DNA of 54,555 nt from Xenophilus sp. L33 (lineage in GTDB: Bacteria; Pseudomonadota; Gammaproteobacteria; Burkholderiales; Burkholderiaceae_C). Position numbers and translations under genes: made by a program. The notes beneath the pieces are model-generated. The model was not told the DNA's origin and made no database searches. It saw only the letters and a list, made by a program, of their open reading frames with translations. This document shows positions 24,731-35,426 of the stretch, in pieces; position 1 is the first letter of the stretch, and the number at the start of each line of letters is the position of its first letter. The stretch is from contig NZ_LMUW01000224.1 in NCBI RefSeq assembly GCF_009765735.1, positions 1 to 54,555 on the forward strand, read 5' to 3'.

Positions 24731-26312
24731 GGGCGATCAGTTCTTCTTCGGTGAGGTGTTCGGCGTCGAGCGTGGCCACGATGCGGCCGGCGCGCATCAC
24801 CGCGACGCGGTGGCACAGGCCGATCAGCTCCATCAGCTCCGACGACACGACGATCACCGCCAGGCCTTCGCGGGCCAGGCGCTGGATCAGGAAATAGATG
24901 TCGCGCTTGGCGCCGACGTCGACGCCGCGGGTCGGCTCGTCGAGCACGACGATCTTCGGCTCCGGCTGCAGCACCTTGGCCAGCGCCAGCTTCTGCTGGT
25001 TGCCGCCCGACAGCGACGAGGCGCGCGCCTCCAGGTCGCCGGTGCGGATGCCGTAGGCCTTCACCGCCCCGGCCAGCGCGGCGCGTTCGGGCTCGGGCTT
25101 CAGCCAGGGCCTGGCGTAGCGTTCGAGCGCCATCAGCGTGAGGTTCTGGCGCAGGCCGAAGTTGACGTGCAGGCCCTTGCCCTTGCGGTCTTCGCTCAGG
25201 TAGGTGAGGCCGTGGCGGGCCGCCTGGCGCGGACTCCTGAACTGCACCGGCAGGCCGTCGATCTCGACCGAGCCGCCGCCCGGCCGCAGGCCCAGCAGGC
25301 CTTCGAAGAGCTCGGTGCGCCCGGCGCCGACCAGCCCGCCGAAGCCGAGGATCTCGCCCGGCCGCACCTCGAAGCTGGCGTTGCGCGCCCAGCCCGGCAC
25401 GTTGAAGTCGCGCACCTTCATCGCCGGCGCACGCGAACGCAGCACCGGCTCGCGCGGCGGATAGAGGTCGGCCAGCTCGCGCCCGACCATCAGGTTCGCC
25501 ATCTCGTGGCGCGTGACGTCGGCGGTCGGCGAGCGCGCGACGAAGCGGCCGTCGCGCATCACGATCACCTCGTCGGTCACCCGCTCGACTTCGTCCAGCT
25601 TGTGCGAGATGTAGACGATGGTCACCCCGTCCGCACGCAGCTGCGCGATGAGGCGGAACAGCCGCTCGGTCTCGCCCGGCGTGAGCGTGGCGGTCGGCTC
25701 GTCCATGACCAGCAGCCGCGCGTGGCGCGACACCGCCTTGGCGATCTCGACCAGCTGCTTCTCGGCGACGATCAGGCGTCGCACCTTGGTGCGCGGGTCG
25801 ATGTCGAGGCCGACCTGCGCGAGCGCCGCGGCGGCTTCGCGCTCCATGGTCTTGTCGTCGAGCAGCCAGCCGGAGGAAGCGCCGGGCCGCCCCAAGCTTC
25901 CTCGCTCCCCTCGGGGGACGGGCGCCTTGAAGAGGCGCCCAAGGGGCCACATCCTTTTCTCGTGGCCGAGGAAGATGTTTTGAGCCACGGTGAGGTCTTC
26001 GGCCAGGTTGAACTCCTGGTGGATCAGCACGATGCCCAGCGCCTCGGCGTCGCGCGAGCTGGAAAAGTGCTGCGCCTGGCCGTTGACCTTCAGCACGCCG
26101 CCGGTGAGCGACTCGTAGCCGGCCAGGATCTTCATCAGGGTCGACTTGCCGGCGCCGTTCTCTCCGAGCAGGCCGTAGACCCGGCCGGGCTCCAGCTCGA
26201 AGCTCACGCCGTGCAGCACCTGCACCGGCCCGAAGGCCTTCACCACCTGGTCGAATTCGACCGCGACCGACGCCCGGACGGCCGGCGCTTCGTCGGTCGC
26301 GACCGCGCTCAC
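24708..26312 (-). CDS. Sugar ABC transporter ATP-binding protein (RbsA-like, two ATPase domains) with in-frame insert
   Basis: Product of 534 aa from GTG 26312, overlapping the ROK gene stop (GTGA). The first ABC domain has Walker A GENGAGKST (50-58), Q-loop HQEFNL and Walker B VMDEPTATLT; its signature position reads VAEKQLVEIAKA, as in other sugar double ATPases. The second domain has degenerate Walker A GLVGAGRTE, signature LSGGNQQKLALAKVL and Walker B VVLDEPTRGVDVGAKRD. Family members have a short link between IFLGHE and the DDKTMEREA helix; here residues about 121-147 are an extra Pro/Gly/Arg-rich peptide encoded by a double hairpin (25869-25949). Function is probably retained, as the frame stays open and the insert falls in a surface loop of the first domain's helical region. 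Confidence 0.93.
   Translation of the reverse strand: MSAVATDEAPAVRASVAVEFDQVVKAFGPVQVLHGVSFELEPGRVYGLLGENGAGKSTLMKILAGYESLTGGVLKVNGQAQHFSSSRDAEALGIVLIHQEFNLAEDLTVAQNIFLGHEKRMWPLGRLFKAPVPRGERGSLGRPGASSGWLLDDKTMEREAAAALAQVGLDIDPRTKVRRLIVAEKQLVEIAKAVSRHARLLVMDEPTATLTPGETERLFRLIAQLRADGVTIVYISHKLDEVERVTDEVIVMRDGRFVARSPTADVTRHEMANLMVGRELADLYPPREPVLRSRAPAMKVRDFNVPGWARNASFEVRPGEILGFGGLVGAGRTELFEGLLGLRPGGGSVEIDGLPVQFRSPRQAARHGLTYLSEDRKGKGLHVNFGLRQNLTLMALERYARPWLKPEPERAALAGAVKAYGIRTGDLEARASSLSGGNQQKLALAKVLQPEPKIVVLDEPTRGVDVGAKRDIYFLIQRLAREGLAVIVVSSELMELIGLCHRVAVMRAGRIVATLDAEHLTEEELIAHATGTTS
25869..25949. repeat. Palindromic REP-like element inserted in frame in the ABC ATPase
   Basis: About 81 bases containing two tandem hairpins: TCCCC-TCG-GGGGA (25906-25918) and GGGCGCC-TTGAAGA-GGCGCCC (25920-25940), flanked by CCGCCCC and AAGGGGCC. 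It is a multiple of three and contributes 27 codons with no stop. Structure and composition look like the palindromic intergenic repeats common in Comamonadaceae genomes; that link is from memory, not a search. Confidence 0.6.
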
Positions 26313-27511
26313 GGCGCCACTCCCCGTGCCTTCAGCGTCTCGTGCATCGCCAGCACGCCGGCGCCGATCAGGCCACCCTCTGCGCCGAGCGGCGTGTACT
26401 GGATGTCCAGGTGCCGTGTCGACAGTGCCAGCGAGCGCTGGTAGACGCTCTGCCGCACGGCGGCCAGGAACAGCGGCCCGATGCGCGTGATGCCGCCGCC
26501 GATGAACACGTGCGACGGATTGAAGAAGTTGACGATCGAGGCCAGCATCTGCCCGATCAGGCTGCCGGCGCGCTGCACGATCGCATTGGCCGAGGCGTCG
26601 CCGGCCCGGCTGGCCTGCCCGACGTCGATCGCCTCGATCCGGCCCTGCGTGCGCAGGCACTCGGCCAGCGCGGCGCTCTCGCCGGCCTCGGCGGCGCGCA
26701 CCGCCATGCGCGTGATCGCCGGCCCGGCCGCCATCGCCTCGACGCAGCCGAGGTTGCCGCAGTGGCAGCGCGGGCCTTCCTGGTCGACGCAGATGTGGCC
26801 GACGTCGCCGGCCGAGCCGGCCGCCCCGCGGTACACCTCGCCATGGCAGACGATGCCGCAGCCGATGCCGGTGCCGACCTTGATGACGAGGAAGTTCGAC
26901 AGCGAGCGCTTCAGCCGCCACAGCTCGCCGAGCGCCATCAGGTTGACGTCGTTGTCGACGAAGACCGGCGCCGCGTAGTCCTCGCGCAGGTAGTCGCGGA
27001 TCGAGAAGCTGTCCCAGTCGGGCATCAGCGGCGGATTGACCAGCTGTCCGCTCTCGAAGTTGACCGGCCCCGGCACGCCGATGCCGATGCCCATCACCTG
27101 CCGCGCCTCGAAGCCGGCGCGCGCCAGCAGTTCGCGCACCAGCACCTTGACTCGCGCCAGCACCACGCCCGGCCCGGCGCGCACGTCGGCCGCCTCGGCG
27201 TGATGCGCCAGCAGCGCCAGGTCGGGGCCGAGCACCGCGACGTCCAGGCTGGTGGCGCCGATGTCGACGCCGACCACCACGCCGAGACCGGCGTGCAGCT
27301 GCAGGTTTTCAGGGCGCCGCCCGCCGGAAGAGCGCTGCAGGCCCGCTTCGGCCAACAGGCCCTGCTCGACCAGGCCGGCGATCAGCGCGTTGGCCTTGCT
27401 CTTGGAGAAGCCGAGCCGCTCGGCCATGCCATGGCGCGAGCCGCCGGCAGACCAGAAGGTGGTCTCCAGCAGCTGCATCTCGTCGGCGCTCAATCGGCTC
27501 CAAGGGGCCAA
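26309..27511 (-). CDS. ROK-family transcriptional regulator
   Basis: Product of 400 aa if begun at TTG 27511, where GGAG sits eight bases upstream. The frame stays open to a TTG at 27595, but that start would lie inside an operator-like dyad. The N-terminal winged HTH (ADEMQLLETTFWSAGGSRHG, then LGFSKSKANALIAGLVEQGL) is followed by a ROK domain: VGVDIGATSLDVAVLG phosphate loop, GIGVPGPVNF, VDNDVNLMALGE, GTGIGCGIVC, and the zinc motif CHCGNLGCVE with upstream His. It probably represses the downstream ABC and oxidoreductase genes, responding to their sugar. It is the first gene of that operon, and its stop overlaps the ATPase start. Confidence 0.9.
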   Translation of the reverse strand: MAPWSRLSADEMQLLETTFWSAGGSRHGMAERLGFSKSKANALIAGLVEQGLLAEAGLQRSSGGRRPENLQLHAGLGVVVGVDIGATSLDVAVLGPDLALLAHHAEAADVRAGPGVVLARVKVLVRELLARAGFEARQVMGIGIGVPGPVNFESGQLVNPPLMPDWDSFSIRDYLREDYAAPVFVDNDVNLMALGELWRLKRSLSNFLVIKVGTGIGCGIVCHGEVYRGAAGSAGDVGHICVDQEGPRCHCGNLGCVEAMAAGPAITRMAVRAAEAGESAALAECLRTQGRIEAIDVGQASRAGDASANAIVQRAGSLIGQMLASIVNFFNPSHVFIGGGITRIGPLFLAAVRQSVYQRSLALSTRHLDIQYTPLGAEGGLIGAGVLAMHETLKARGVAP

Positions 27512-27587
27512 GGGCTTGTCTCCGGCCGTGTTCTTTGTTCGGGCTGCCGATACTAGGGGCGGCGCTTCAGCCGAACAAGACTTAACT

Positions 27588-27606
27588 TCGGCCAAATTCA
27601 GGCCGA
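27588..27606. promoter_or_regulatory. Inverted repeat upstream of ROK gene, candidate operator
   Basis: TCGGCC-AAATTCA-GGCCGA, a perfect 6-bp dyad with an AT-rich centre. A related TTCGGCT copy lies nearer the gene at about 27568-27574 on the minus strand. AT-rich dyads of this type are typical ROK (NagC/XylR-like) sites. It supports autoregulation and a start downstream of 27588. Confidence 0.45.
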
Positions 27607-27621
27607 TCTCGGTCGGAAACG

Positions 27622-27643
27622 AAAAAGCCGCCCGAAGGCGGCT
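27622..27643 (-). terminator. Intrinsic terminator of the ATP synthase operon
   Basis: AGCCGCC-CGAA-GGCGGCT (27626-27643). Read on the minus strand it is a 7-bp stem with a TTCG tetraloop followed by a run of five T, 21 bases after the atpC stop. It separates atp transcription from the ROK operon on the same strand. Confidence 0.85.
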
Positions 27644-27664
27644 CGTCGCTTCAGCCGGAGCGGC

Positions 27665-28084
27665 CTACTTCTTCTGCCGGTACTTGCGCAGGGCCGCCAG
27701 CTGGGCCGCCATGACCGCCAGTTCCGACTGCGCCATCGCGATGTCGATGTCGGTCTTGGCGTTCTTGAGCGCTTCCTCGGCGGCCGCCTTGGCCTGGTTG
27801 GCCTTCTCGTCGTCCAGGTCCTTGCCGCGGATCGCGGTGTCCGACAGCACGGTCACCGTGGTCGGCTGCACTTCGAGGATGCCGCCGGCGACGAAGACGA
27901 ATTCCTCGCCGCCGTCGGCCGTCTCGATGCGCACCGCGCCGGGGCGGATGCGGGTGATGAGCGGCGTGTGCCGCGGGTAGATGCCGAGCTCGCCGGCTTC
28001 ACCGGGCAGCGCGACGAACTTGGCCTCGCCCGAGAAGATCGACTCCTCGGCGCTGACCACGTTCACGGTAATGGTGCCTGCCAT
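27665..28084 (-). CDS. atpC: ATP synthase F1 epsilon subunit
   Basis: Product of 139 aa, normal length. An N-terminal beta-sandwich (TITVNVVSAEESIFSGEAKF, then LPGEAGELGIYPRHTPLIT, and VFVAGGILEVQPTTVTVLSD) is followed by a C-terminal helical hairpin rich in Ala and Lys (DLDDEKANQAKAAAEEALKN). It sits on the central stalk, coupling rotation and inhibiting ATP hydrolysis. It is the last gene of the atp operon, 12 bases after atpD, followed by a terminator. Confidence 0.97.
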   Translation of the reverse strand: MAGTITVNVVSAEESIFSGEAKFVALPGEAGELGIYPRHTPLITRIRPGAVRIETADGGEEFVFVAGGILEVQPTTVTVLSDTAIRGKDLDDEKANQAKAAAEEALKNAKTDIDIAMAQSELAVMAAQLAALRKYRQKK

Positions 28085-28096
28085 GGTGATTCCTTC

Positions 28097-29512
<1,416 letters not shown>

Positions 29513-29555
29513 GTCTGCTCCGGTAAAAATTGAATGTCTGTTGAGAGGCCGAGGC

Positions 29556-30431
29556 TCAGACGCCTGCCGCCGCCGCCGCGCCCGAGACGATCTCGGACAG
29601 TTCCTTGGTGATGCCGGCCTGGCGGGTCTTGTTGTAGACCAGCTTCAGCTCGTCGATCACGTTGCCGGCGTTGTCGGTCGCGGCCTTCATGGCCACCATG
29701 CGTGCCGAATGTTCCGACGCCATGTTCTCGGCCACGGCCTGGTAGACCAGCGACTCGACATAGCGCACCAGCAGTTCGTCGATCACGCTCTGCGCGTCCG
29801 GCTCGTAGATGTAGTCCCACGAGTGGCCGCCGTTCTCGGTGCGCAACGACTCCGCCGCCAGCGGCAGCAACTGCTCCACCACCGGCTCCTGCTTGATGGT
29901 GTTGATGAACTTCGTGTAGCACAGGTACACCGCCGACAGCTTGCCTTCGGCATAGGCGTCGAGCAGCGTCTTGACCGGGCCGATCAGCTTGTCGAGGTGC
30001 GGCGTGTCGCCCAGGTGGGTGACATGCGCGACGACGCGAGCGCCGATGCGGTTCAGGAAGCCCAGGCCCTTGCTGCCGATGGCCACCGACTCGATCGTGT
30101 TGCCGGCCGACTGCGCCTCGCGCAGCTTGGTCGTGACCGCGCGCAGCAGGTTGGTGTTGAGGCCGCCGCACAGGCCCTTGTCGCTCGTCACCACGATGAA
30201 GCCGACGCCCTTGGCCTCGTGCACCTTCATGAAGGCGTGCGTGTATTCAGGGTTCGCCTGGCCGAGGTTCGCCGCGATGTTGCGGATCTTCTCGCTGTAG
30301 GGACGGGCGGCGCGCATGCGTTCCTGCGCCTTGCGCATCTTGGAAACCGAGACCATTTCCATGGCCTTGGTGATCTTCTTGGTGTTCTCCACCGATTTGA
30401 TCTTGCCGCGGATTTCCTTGCCTGCTGCCAT
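29556..30431 (-). CDS. atpG: ATP synthase F1 gamma subunit
   Basis: Product of 291 aa. The N-terminal coiled-coil helix (GKEIRGKIKSVENTKKITKA, then MEMVSVSKMRKAQERM) and the C-terminal helix (MVAMKAATDNAGNVIDELKL) form the rotating shaft, and the central Rossmann-like domain holds VVTSDKGLCGGLN. Length matches other betaproteobacterial gamma subunits. It is 21 bases downstream of atpA. Confidence 0.97.
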   Translation of the reverse strand: MAAGKEIRGKIKSVENTKKITKAMEMVSVSKMRKAQERMRAARPYSEKIRNIAANLGQANPEYTHAFMKVHEAKGVGFIVVTSDKGLCGGLNTNLLRAVTTKLREAQSAGNTIESVAIGSKGLGFLNRIGARVVAHVTHLGDTPHLDKLIGPVKTLLDAYAEGKLSAVYLCYTKFINTIKQEPVVEQLLPLAAESLRTENGGHSWDYIYEPDAQSVIDELLVRYVESLVYQAVAENMASEHSARMVAMKAATDNAGNVIDELKLVYNKTRQAGITKELSEIVSGAAAAAGV

Positions 30432-30452
30432 AGCCTTCCTTCCTGTCGCCGA

Positions 30453-32006
<1,554 letters not shown>

Positions 32007-32059
32007 GACTCTTTCCTTCTTTCTTTGTAAGGTAAGGGGCGGGCGGCTTCGAACCGAGT

Positions 32060-32593
32060 TCAGGCGGCTGCCAGCGCAACTTTCATTTGTTCGAGGCGGG
32101 CCTTGACGGAGGTGTCGAGCACCTCGTCGCCGACCACCACACGAATGCCACCGATCAGCGACGGATCCTGCTGGACCGTGAGCTGCAGTTTGCGGCCGAA
32201 ACGCTTTTCCAGCGCGCCGGAGATGTTGCCGAGTGCAGCATCGTCGATCGGGAAGGCGCTGTAGACCACCGCGTCGGACGAGCCGCTCTGTGCATTGGCC
32301 AAGGCGCGGAACTGGCGGGCGATCTCGGGCAGCGCGGTGAAGCGGCCGTTCTCGAGCAATGCCGACAGGAAATTGTTCGCCTGCGGCGGCAACGGCTGGC
32401 CGTAGGCGCCGGCGATGACGCCGAGCACCTGCTCGGGCGTGGCGTTCGGGTTGTCCGCGAAGCTCAGCAGCTCGGTATTGCCGGCGATGGCGGCAACGCT
32501 GCCGAGCCAGGCGCCGGTGCCGGCCAGGTCCGAGCCGGACGCCTGGAACAGCGCCTCGGCGTAGGGTCGTGCAATGGTGGCGATTTCGGCCAT
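32060..32593 (-). CDS. atpH: ATP synthase F1 delta subunit
   Basis: Product of 177 aa. The N-terminal helical domain (ATIARPYAEALFQASGSDLA) is the conserved ARPYA motif of the stator cap. The C-terminal segment carries the family signature DPSLIGGIRVVVGDEVLDTS. It joins the peripheral b stalk to the top of the alpha/beta hexamer. Gap of seven bases from atpF. Confidence 0.96.
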   Translation of the reverse strand: MAEIATIARPYAEALFQASGSDLAGTGAWLGSVAAIAGNTELLSFADNPNATPEQVLGVIAGAYGQPLPPQANNFLSALLENGRFTALPEIARQFRALANAQSGSSDAVVYSAFPIDDAALGNISGALEKRFGRKLQLTVQQDPSLIGGIRVVVGDEVLDTSVKARLEQMKVALAAA

Positions 32594-32600
32594 GGCGCGA

Positions 32601-33071
32601 TCAGAGCTCGGTCTGCAGCCGGGCCAGCAAATCGGCGTGCACCGCCGGATTCACTTCCTTGCGCAGGATCTGCTCTGCCCCCTTGACCGCCAGCGCGGCG
32701 ACCTGCTCGCGCAGTGCCTCGCGCGCCTTGACGGCTTGCTGCTCGGCCTCGGCGCGAGCGGCGGCGACGATCTTGTTGCCTTCTTCAGTGGCGCGACCCT
32801 TGGCCTCTTCGATGATGGCCTGGGCACGGCGCTCGGCATCCGCCAGGCGCTGCGCCGACTCGTTGCGGGCCTGGCCGAGCTCGACTTCCACGCGCTTGTT
32901 GGCGGCGGACAGTTCGCTCTTGGCCTTGTCGGCGGCTGCGAGGCCTTCGGCGATCTTCTGGGCACGGTCGTCCAGTGCCTTGGCGATCGGCGGCCACACG
33001 AACTTCATCGTGAACCCGACAAGGATCAGGAACACGATCATCTGGACGATCAGGGTACCGGTAATGCTCAC
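32601..33071 (-). CDS. atpF: ATP synthase F0 b subunit
   Basis: Product of 156 aa. One N-terminal membrane helix (TLIVQMIVFLILVGFTMKFV, then WPPI) is followed by a long, charged, heptad-rich helix (DDRAQKIAEGLAAADKAKSE and on) that dimerises to form the peripheral stalk. It ends near LARLQTEL, which binds delta. Standard length for proteobacteria. Confidence 0.97.
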   Translation of the reverse strand: MSITGTLIVQMIVFLILVGFTMKFVWPPIAKALDDRAQKIAEGLAAADKAKSELSAANKRVEVELGQARNESAQRLADAERRAQAIIEEAKGRATEEGNKIVAAARAEAEQQAVKAREALREQVAALAVKGAEQILRKEVNPAVHADLLARLQTEL

Positions 33072-33151
33072 TTTTCACCCTCTCTTTGGGATTGAATCCG
33101 GCGCCATTCGACGGAGGAACGACAGCGGTTCGACTTCAAGCCAGGGGCCGA

Positions 33152-33415
33152 TTACTTCGGCAGGTTGGCGATCTGCGAGAGGAACGGGTTGGCGGTGGCG
33201 AACCACAGCGCGATACCGGTACCGATGATGAACGCCGCGTCGATCAGGCCGGCCAGCAGGAACATCTTGGTTTGCAGTTCACCCATCAGCTCGGGTTGGC
33301 GGGCAGCGGATTCGAGGTACTTGCTGCCCATGATGCCGATGCCGATACACGCACCGACAGCGCCCAGACCGATGATCAGGCCGGCGGCCAGTGCGACAAA
33401 GCTGATAACTTCCAT
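33152..33415 (-). CDS. atpE: ATP synthase F0 c subunit
   Basis: Product of 87 aa forming a two-helix hairpin. Helix 1 is glycine-rich (GLIIGLGAVGACIGIGIMGS), the polar loop is ARQPEL, and helix 2 carries the ion-binding carboxylate Asp59 (LLAGLIDAAFIIG). Asp rather than Glu with a Gln/Ser/Thr set, and lack of a sodium-type ESTxxY motif, indicate a proton ring. Slightly longer than E. coli c (79 aa) owing to the C-terminus, as in related betaproteobacteria. Confidence 0.97.
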   Translation of the reverse strand: MEVISFVALAAGLIIGLGAVGACIGIGIMGSKYLESAARQPELMGELQTKMFLLAGLIDAAFIIGTGIALWFATANPFLSQIANLPK

Positions 33416-33469
33416 GATGACTCCTAAGGGACTTTGGTTGACGAGAAAAAGAAAAACGAAAACGGGGGA

Positions 33470-34339
33470 TCAGTGACTGTCGTGCGCCTGGCCGACATAC
33501 ACCAGCGCCAGCATCATGAACACGAAGGCCTGCAGCGTGATGATCAGGATGTGGAAGATGGCCCAGGCGGTGCCGGCGACGATGTGACCGATCGCCAGCA
33601 GGATGCCGGTGGCCGACAGCGTGAAGGCGCCACCCATCAGGGCGATGAGCAGGAAGATCAGTTCGCCGGCGTACATGTTGCCGAACAGCCGCATGCCGTG
33701 CGAGACCGTCTTGGCGACGAACTCGATGATCTGCATGGCGAAGTTGAAGGGGTACAGCGCCCAGTGGTTGCCGAAGGGCGCGGTGAACAGCTCGTGGATC
33801 CAGCCGCCCAGGCCCTTGATCTTGATGTTGTAGTAGAGGCAGATCAGCAGCACCGAGACCGACATGCCCATGGCCACCGAGAGGTCGGCCGTGGGGACCA
33901 CGCGCAGGTAGGCGTGGTGCGGGTCGCCGCCGAGACCGCCGTAGATGTGCGACCACAGGAAGGGCAGCAGGTCGACGGGCAGCAGGTCCATCGCGTTCAG
34001 CATGAAGATCCAGACGAAGATCGTCAGCGCCAGCGGGGCGACGAACTTGCGGCTGGTGGCGTTGTGCACGATGCCCTTGGCCTGCTGGTCGACCACTTCG
34101 ACCAGGATCTCGACCGCGGCCTGGAAGCGGCCCGGCACGCCCGAGGTGGCCTTGCGCGCGGCCAGCCAGAGGATCCAGCAGCCCAGCACGCCGAGCAGGA
34201 TCGAGAAGAACAGCGAGTCGAAATTGAAGACGGTGAAGTCGGCGACGCCGCCGGGCTTCGAGCTTTGAAAATGGGTCAAATGGTGAACGATGTATTCACC
34301 AGCGGTCTGACCTTGTTCCGCAGCGTTTTCAGCAGCCAT
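33470..34339 (-). CDS. atpB: ATP synthase F0 a subunit
   Basis: Product of 289 aa, a polytopic membrane protein. The key proton-channel helix includes the stator arginine in HGMRLFGNMYAGELIFLLIA, and the preceding TKTISH/TVSHG segment fits the family. The last helices (TLQAFVFMMLALVYVGQAHD) are typical. An N-terminal region of about 40 polar residues precedes the first helix. It lies 12 bases downstream of atpI and 54 bases before atpE. Confidence 0.97.
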   Translation of the reverse strand: MAAENAAEQGQTAGEYIVHHLTHFQSSKPGGVADFTVFNFDSLFFSILLGVLGCWILWLAARKATSGVPGRFQAAVEILVEVVDQQAKGIVHNATSRKFVAPLALTIFVWIFMLNAMDLLPVDLLPFLWSHIYGGLGGDPHHAYLRVVPTADLSVAMGMSVSVLLICLYYNIKIKGLGGWIHELFTAPFGNHWALYPFNFAMQIIEFVAKTVSHGMRLFGNMYAGELIFLLIALMGGAFTLSATGILLAIGHIVAGTAWAIFHILIITLQAFVFMMLALVYVGQAHDSH

Positions 34340-34351
34340 CCGTTACTCGTC

Positions 34352-34831
34352 TCAAAGTTTCGGCGGCCTGGGTGCCAGCATCACTGCCACCCACGCCGCC
34401 TTCATTGTCACCACCAGGCCGACCAGCATTGCCGGCCAGCTCAGTCCCGCTACCAGCCTCGGCGCAGCGATCAGCATCGCCACCGTCAAGGCCATCTTGA
34501 CCATTTCCCACAAGAAGAACCCGAACACCGCAGTGCTCGCGTTCAGGGAGGAGAACCGCCCGGTCAGCCCCCGCGCGAACACCGCCGCGGGAATGACCAC
34601 CGCCAGCGCGCCGTACCCGGCCGACCAACCCAGATTTTGCCTCCCCGTCAGGCCCCAGGTCCCGAAGAACACCAGCAGCCCGCCGACCACCTGCATCGCG
34701 ATCACGCGCCACGGCGAGATCGACGGCCTTGCTTCTCGCAGCTTTCGTGCCTCTTCGGCGCTCAGCGGCTTGAAGTCTTCGGGGTCGGCGCCATCCTCTT
34801 CGCCTGATGCGTCGCGGGCAAGTGTTTTCAT
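34352..34831 (-). CDS. atpI: ATP synthase subunit I (AtpI-like)
   Basis: Product of 159 aa from ATG 34831 (MKTLARDASGEED). The open frame reaches 35014, but the upstream part spans the putative -10 box and reads as non-coding. An acidic N-terminal tail (about 45 residues) is followed by four hydrophobic segments: VIAMQVVGGLLVFFGTWGL, GYGALAVVIPAAVFARGLTG, VFGFFLWEMVKMALTVAMLI and a last helix near the C-terminus. AtpI-type proteins help assemble the c-ring; sequence conservation is low, so the call relies on topology and first position in the atp operon. Confidence 0.88.
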   Translation of the reverse strand: MKTLARDASGEEDGADPEDFKPLSAEEARKLREARPSISPWRVIAMQVVGGLLVFFGTWGLTGRQNLGWSAGYGALAVVIPAAVFARGLTGRFSSLNASTAVFGFFLWEMVKMALTVAMLIAAPRLVAGLSWPAMLVGLVVTMKAAWVAVMLAPRPPKL

Positions 34832-34877
34832 TGGAATGAAGCCCGGATCGCGACCCAGAATTTCTACAAAGCCATTG

Positions 34878-34883
34878 ATTATA
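34878..34883 (-). promoter_or_regulatory. Putative -10 box of the atp operon
   Basis: Perfect TATAAT on the minus strand in an AT-rich patch (CTTATAATCAATGG) about 47 bases before the atpI start. The -35 region at 16-18 bases upstream is weak (CCGAAA-like), so an activator or extended element may help. Inferred from consensus. Confidence 0.5.
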
Positions 34884-35026
34884 AGTAAAAGAAAGTCGCG
34901 TTTCGGTTGCCCAAGTGCACCGCTTGCCTTAAACGAGCCTGACACGATGCCTTCGCGGAGCGAACGCGGCTTGGAAAACAGCTGCCGCGCCCCCATCATG
35001 CTTGGCTGACCCACCGGAGTTCACGC

Positions 35027-35371
35027 ATGAGCAGCACCCCACCGTCCGACAGCCCTTCGCCCTCCACCGACGCAACCAACGAGGCGCCCGCCGCCGCGCC
35101 CATCGACGCGCGCAAGGAATCGCTGATCGCCTATCCCTCGCCCTTCCCGATCAAGGTGATGGGCGCCAAGGCCGACGGCTTCGTGCATGCGGTGACGCAG
35201 ATCGCGGAGCAGTTCGACCCGACCTTCGACGCCAGCACCATCGAGCTGCGCAACAGCAAGGCCGGCAACTACCTCGGCGTGACCATCACGGTCACCGCGA
35301 CCAGCCGCGAGCAGCTCGACGACCTGTACCGGGCCCTCTCCAGCCATCCGATGGTGAAGGTGGTGCTCTGA
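35027..35371 (+). CDS. DUF493 (YbeD-like) family protein
   Basis: Product of 114 aa. A Ser/Pro/Ala-rich N-terminal 28 residues are followed by the compact ferredoxin-like alpha/beta DUF493 domain: LIAYPSPFPIKVMGAKADGF, then VTQIAEQFDPTF, NYLGVTITVTATSREQLDDL and YRALSSHPMVKVVL. The family (E. coli YbeD) is regularly encoded directly before lipB, as here (55-base gap), and an allosteric or regulatory role connected with lipoate metabolism has been suggested; nothing in the sequence proves it. It is divergently transcribed from atpI with about 195 bases between. Confidence 0.93.
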   Translation: MSSTPPSDSPSPSTDATNEAPAAAPIDARKESLIAYPSPFPIKVMGAKADGFVHAVTQIAEQFDPTFDASTIELRNSKAGNYLGVTITVTATSREQLDDLYRALSSHPMVKVVL

Positions 35372-35426
35372 GCCGCACGGCCGCTCCGAAGGCGATACCG
35401 AAGCGCTGCTGCGCGAAGGGTTTCCA

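Noticed and set aside
34832..35014. N-terminal extension of the atpI frame
   Set aside because: It overlaps the TATAAT element and lacks AtpI-like sequence; ATG 34831 fits the family.
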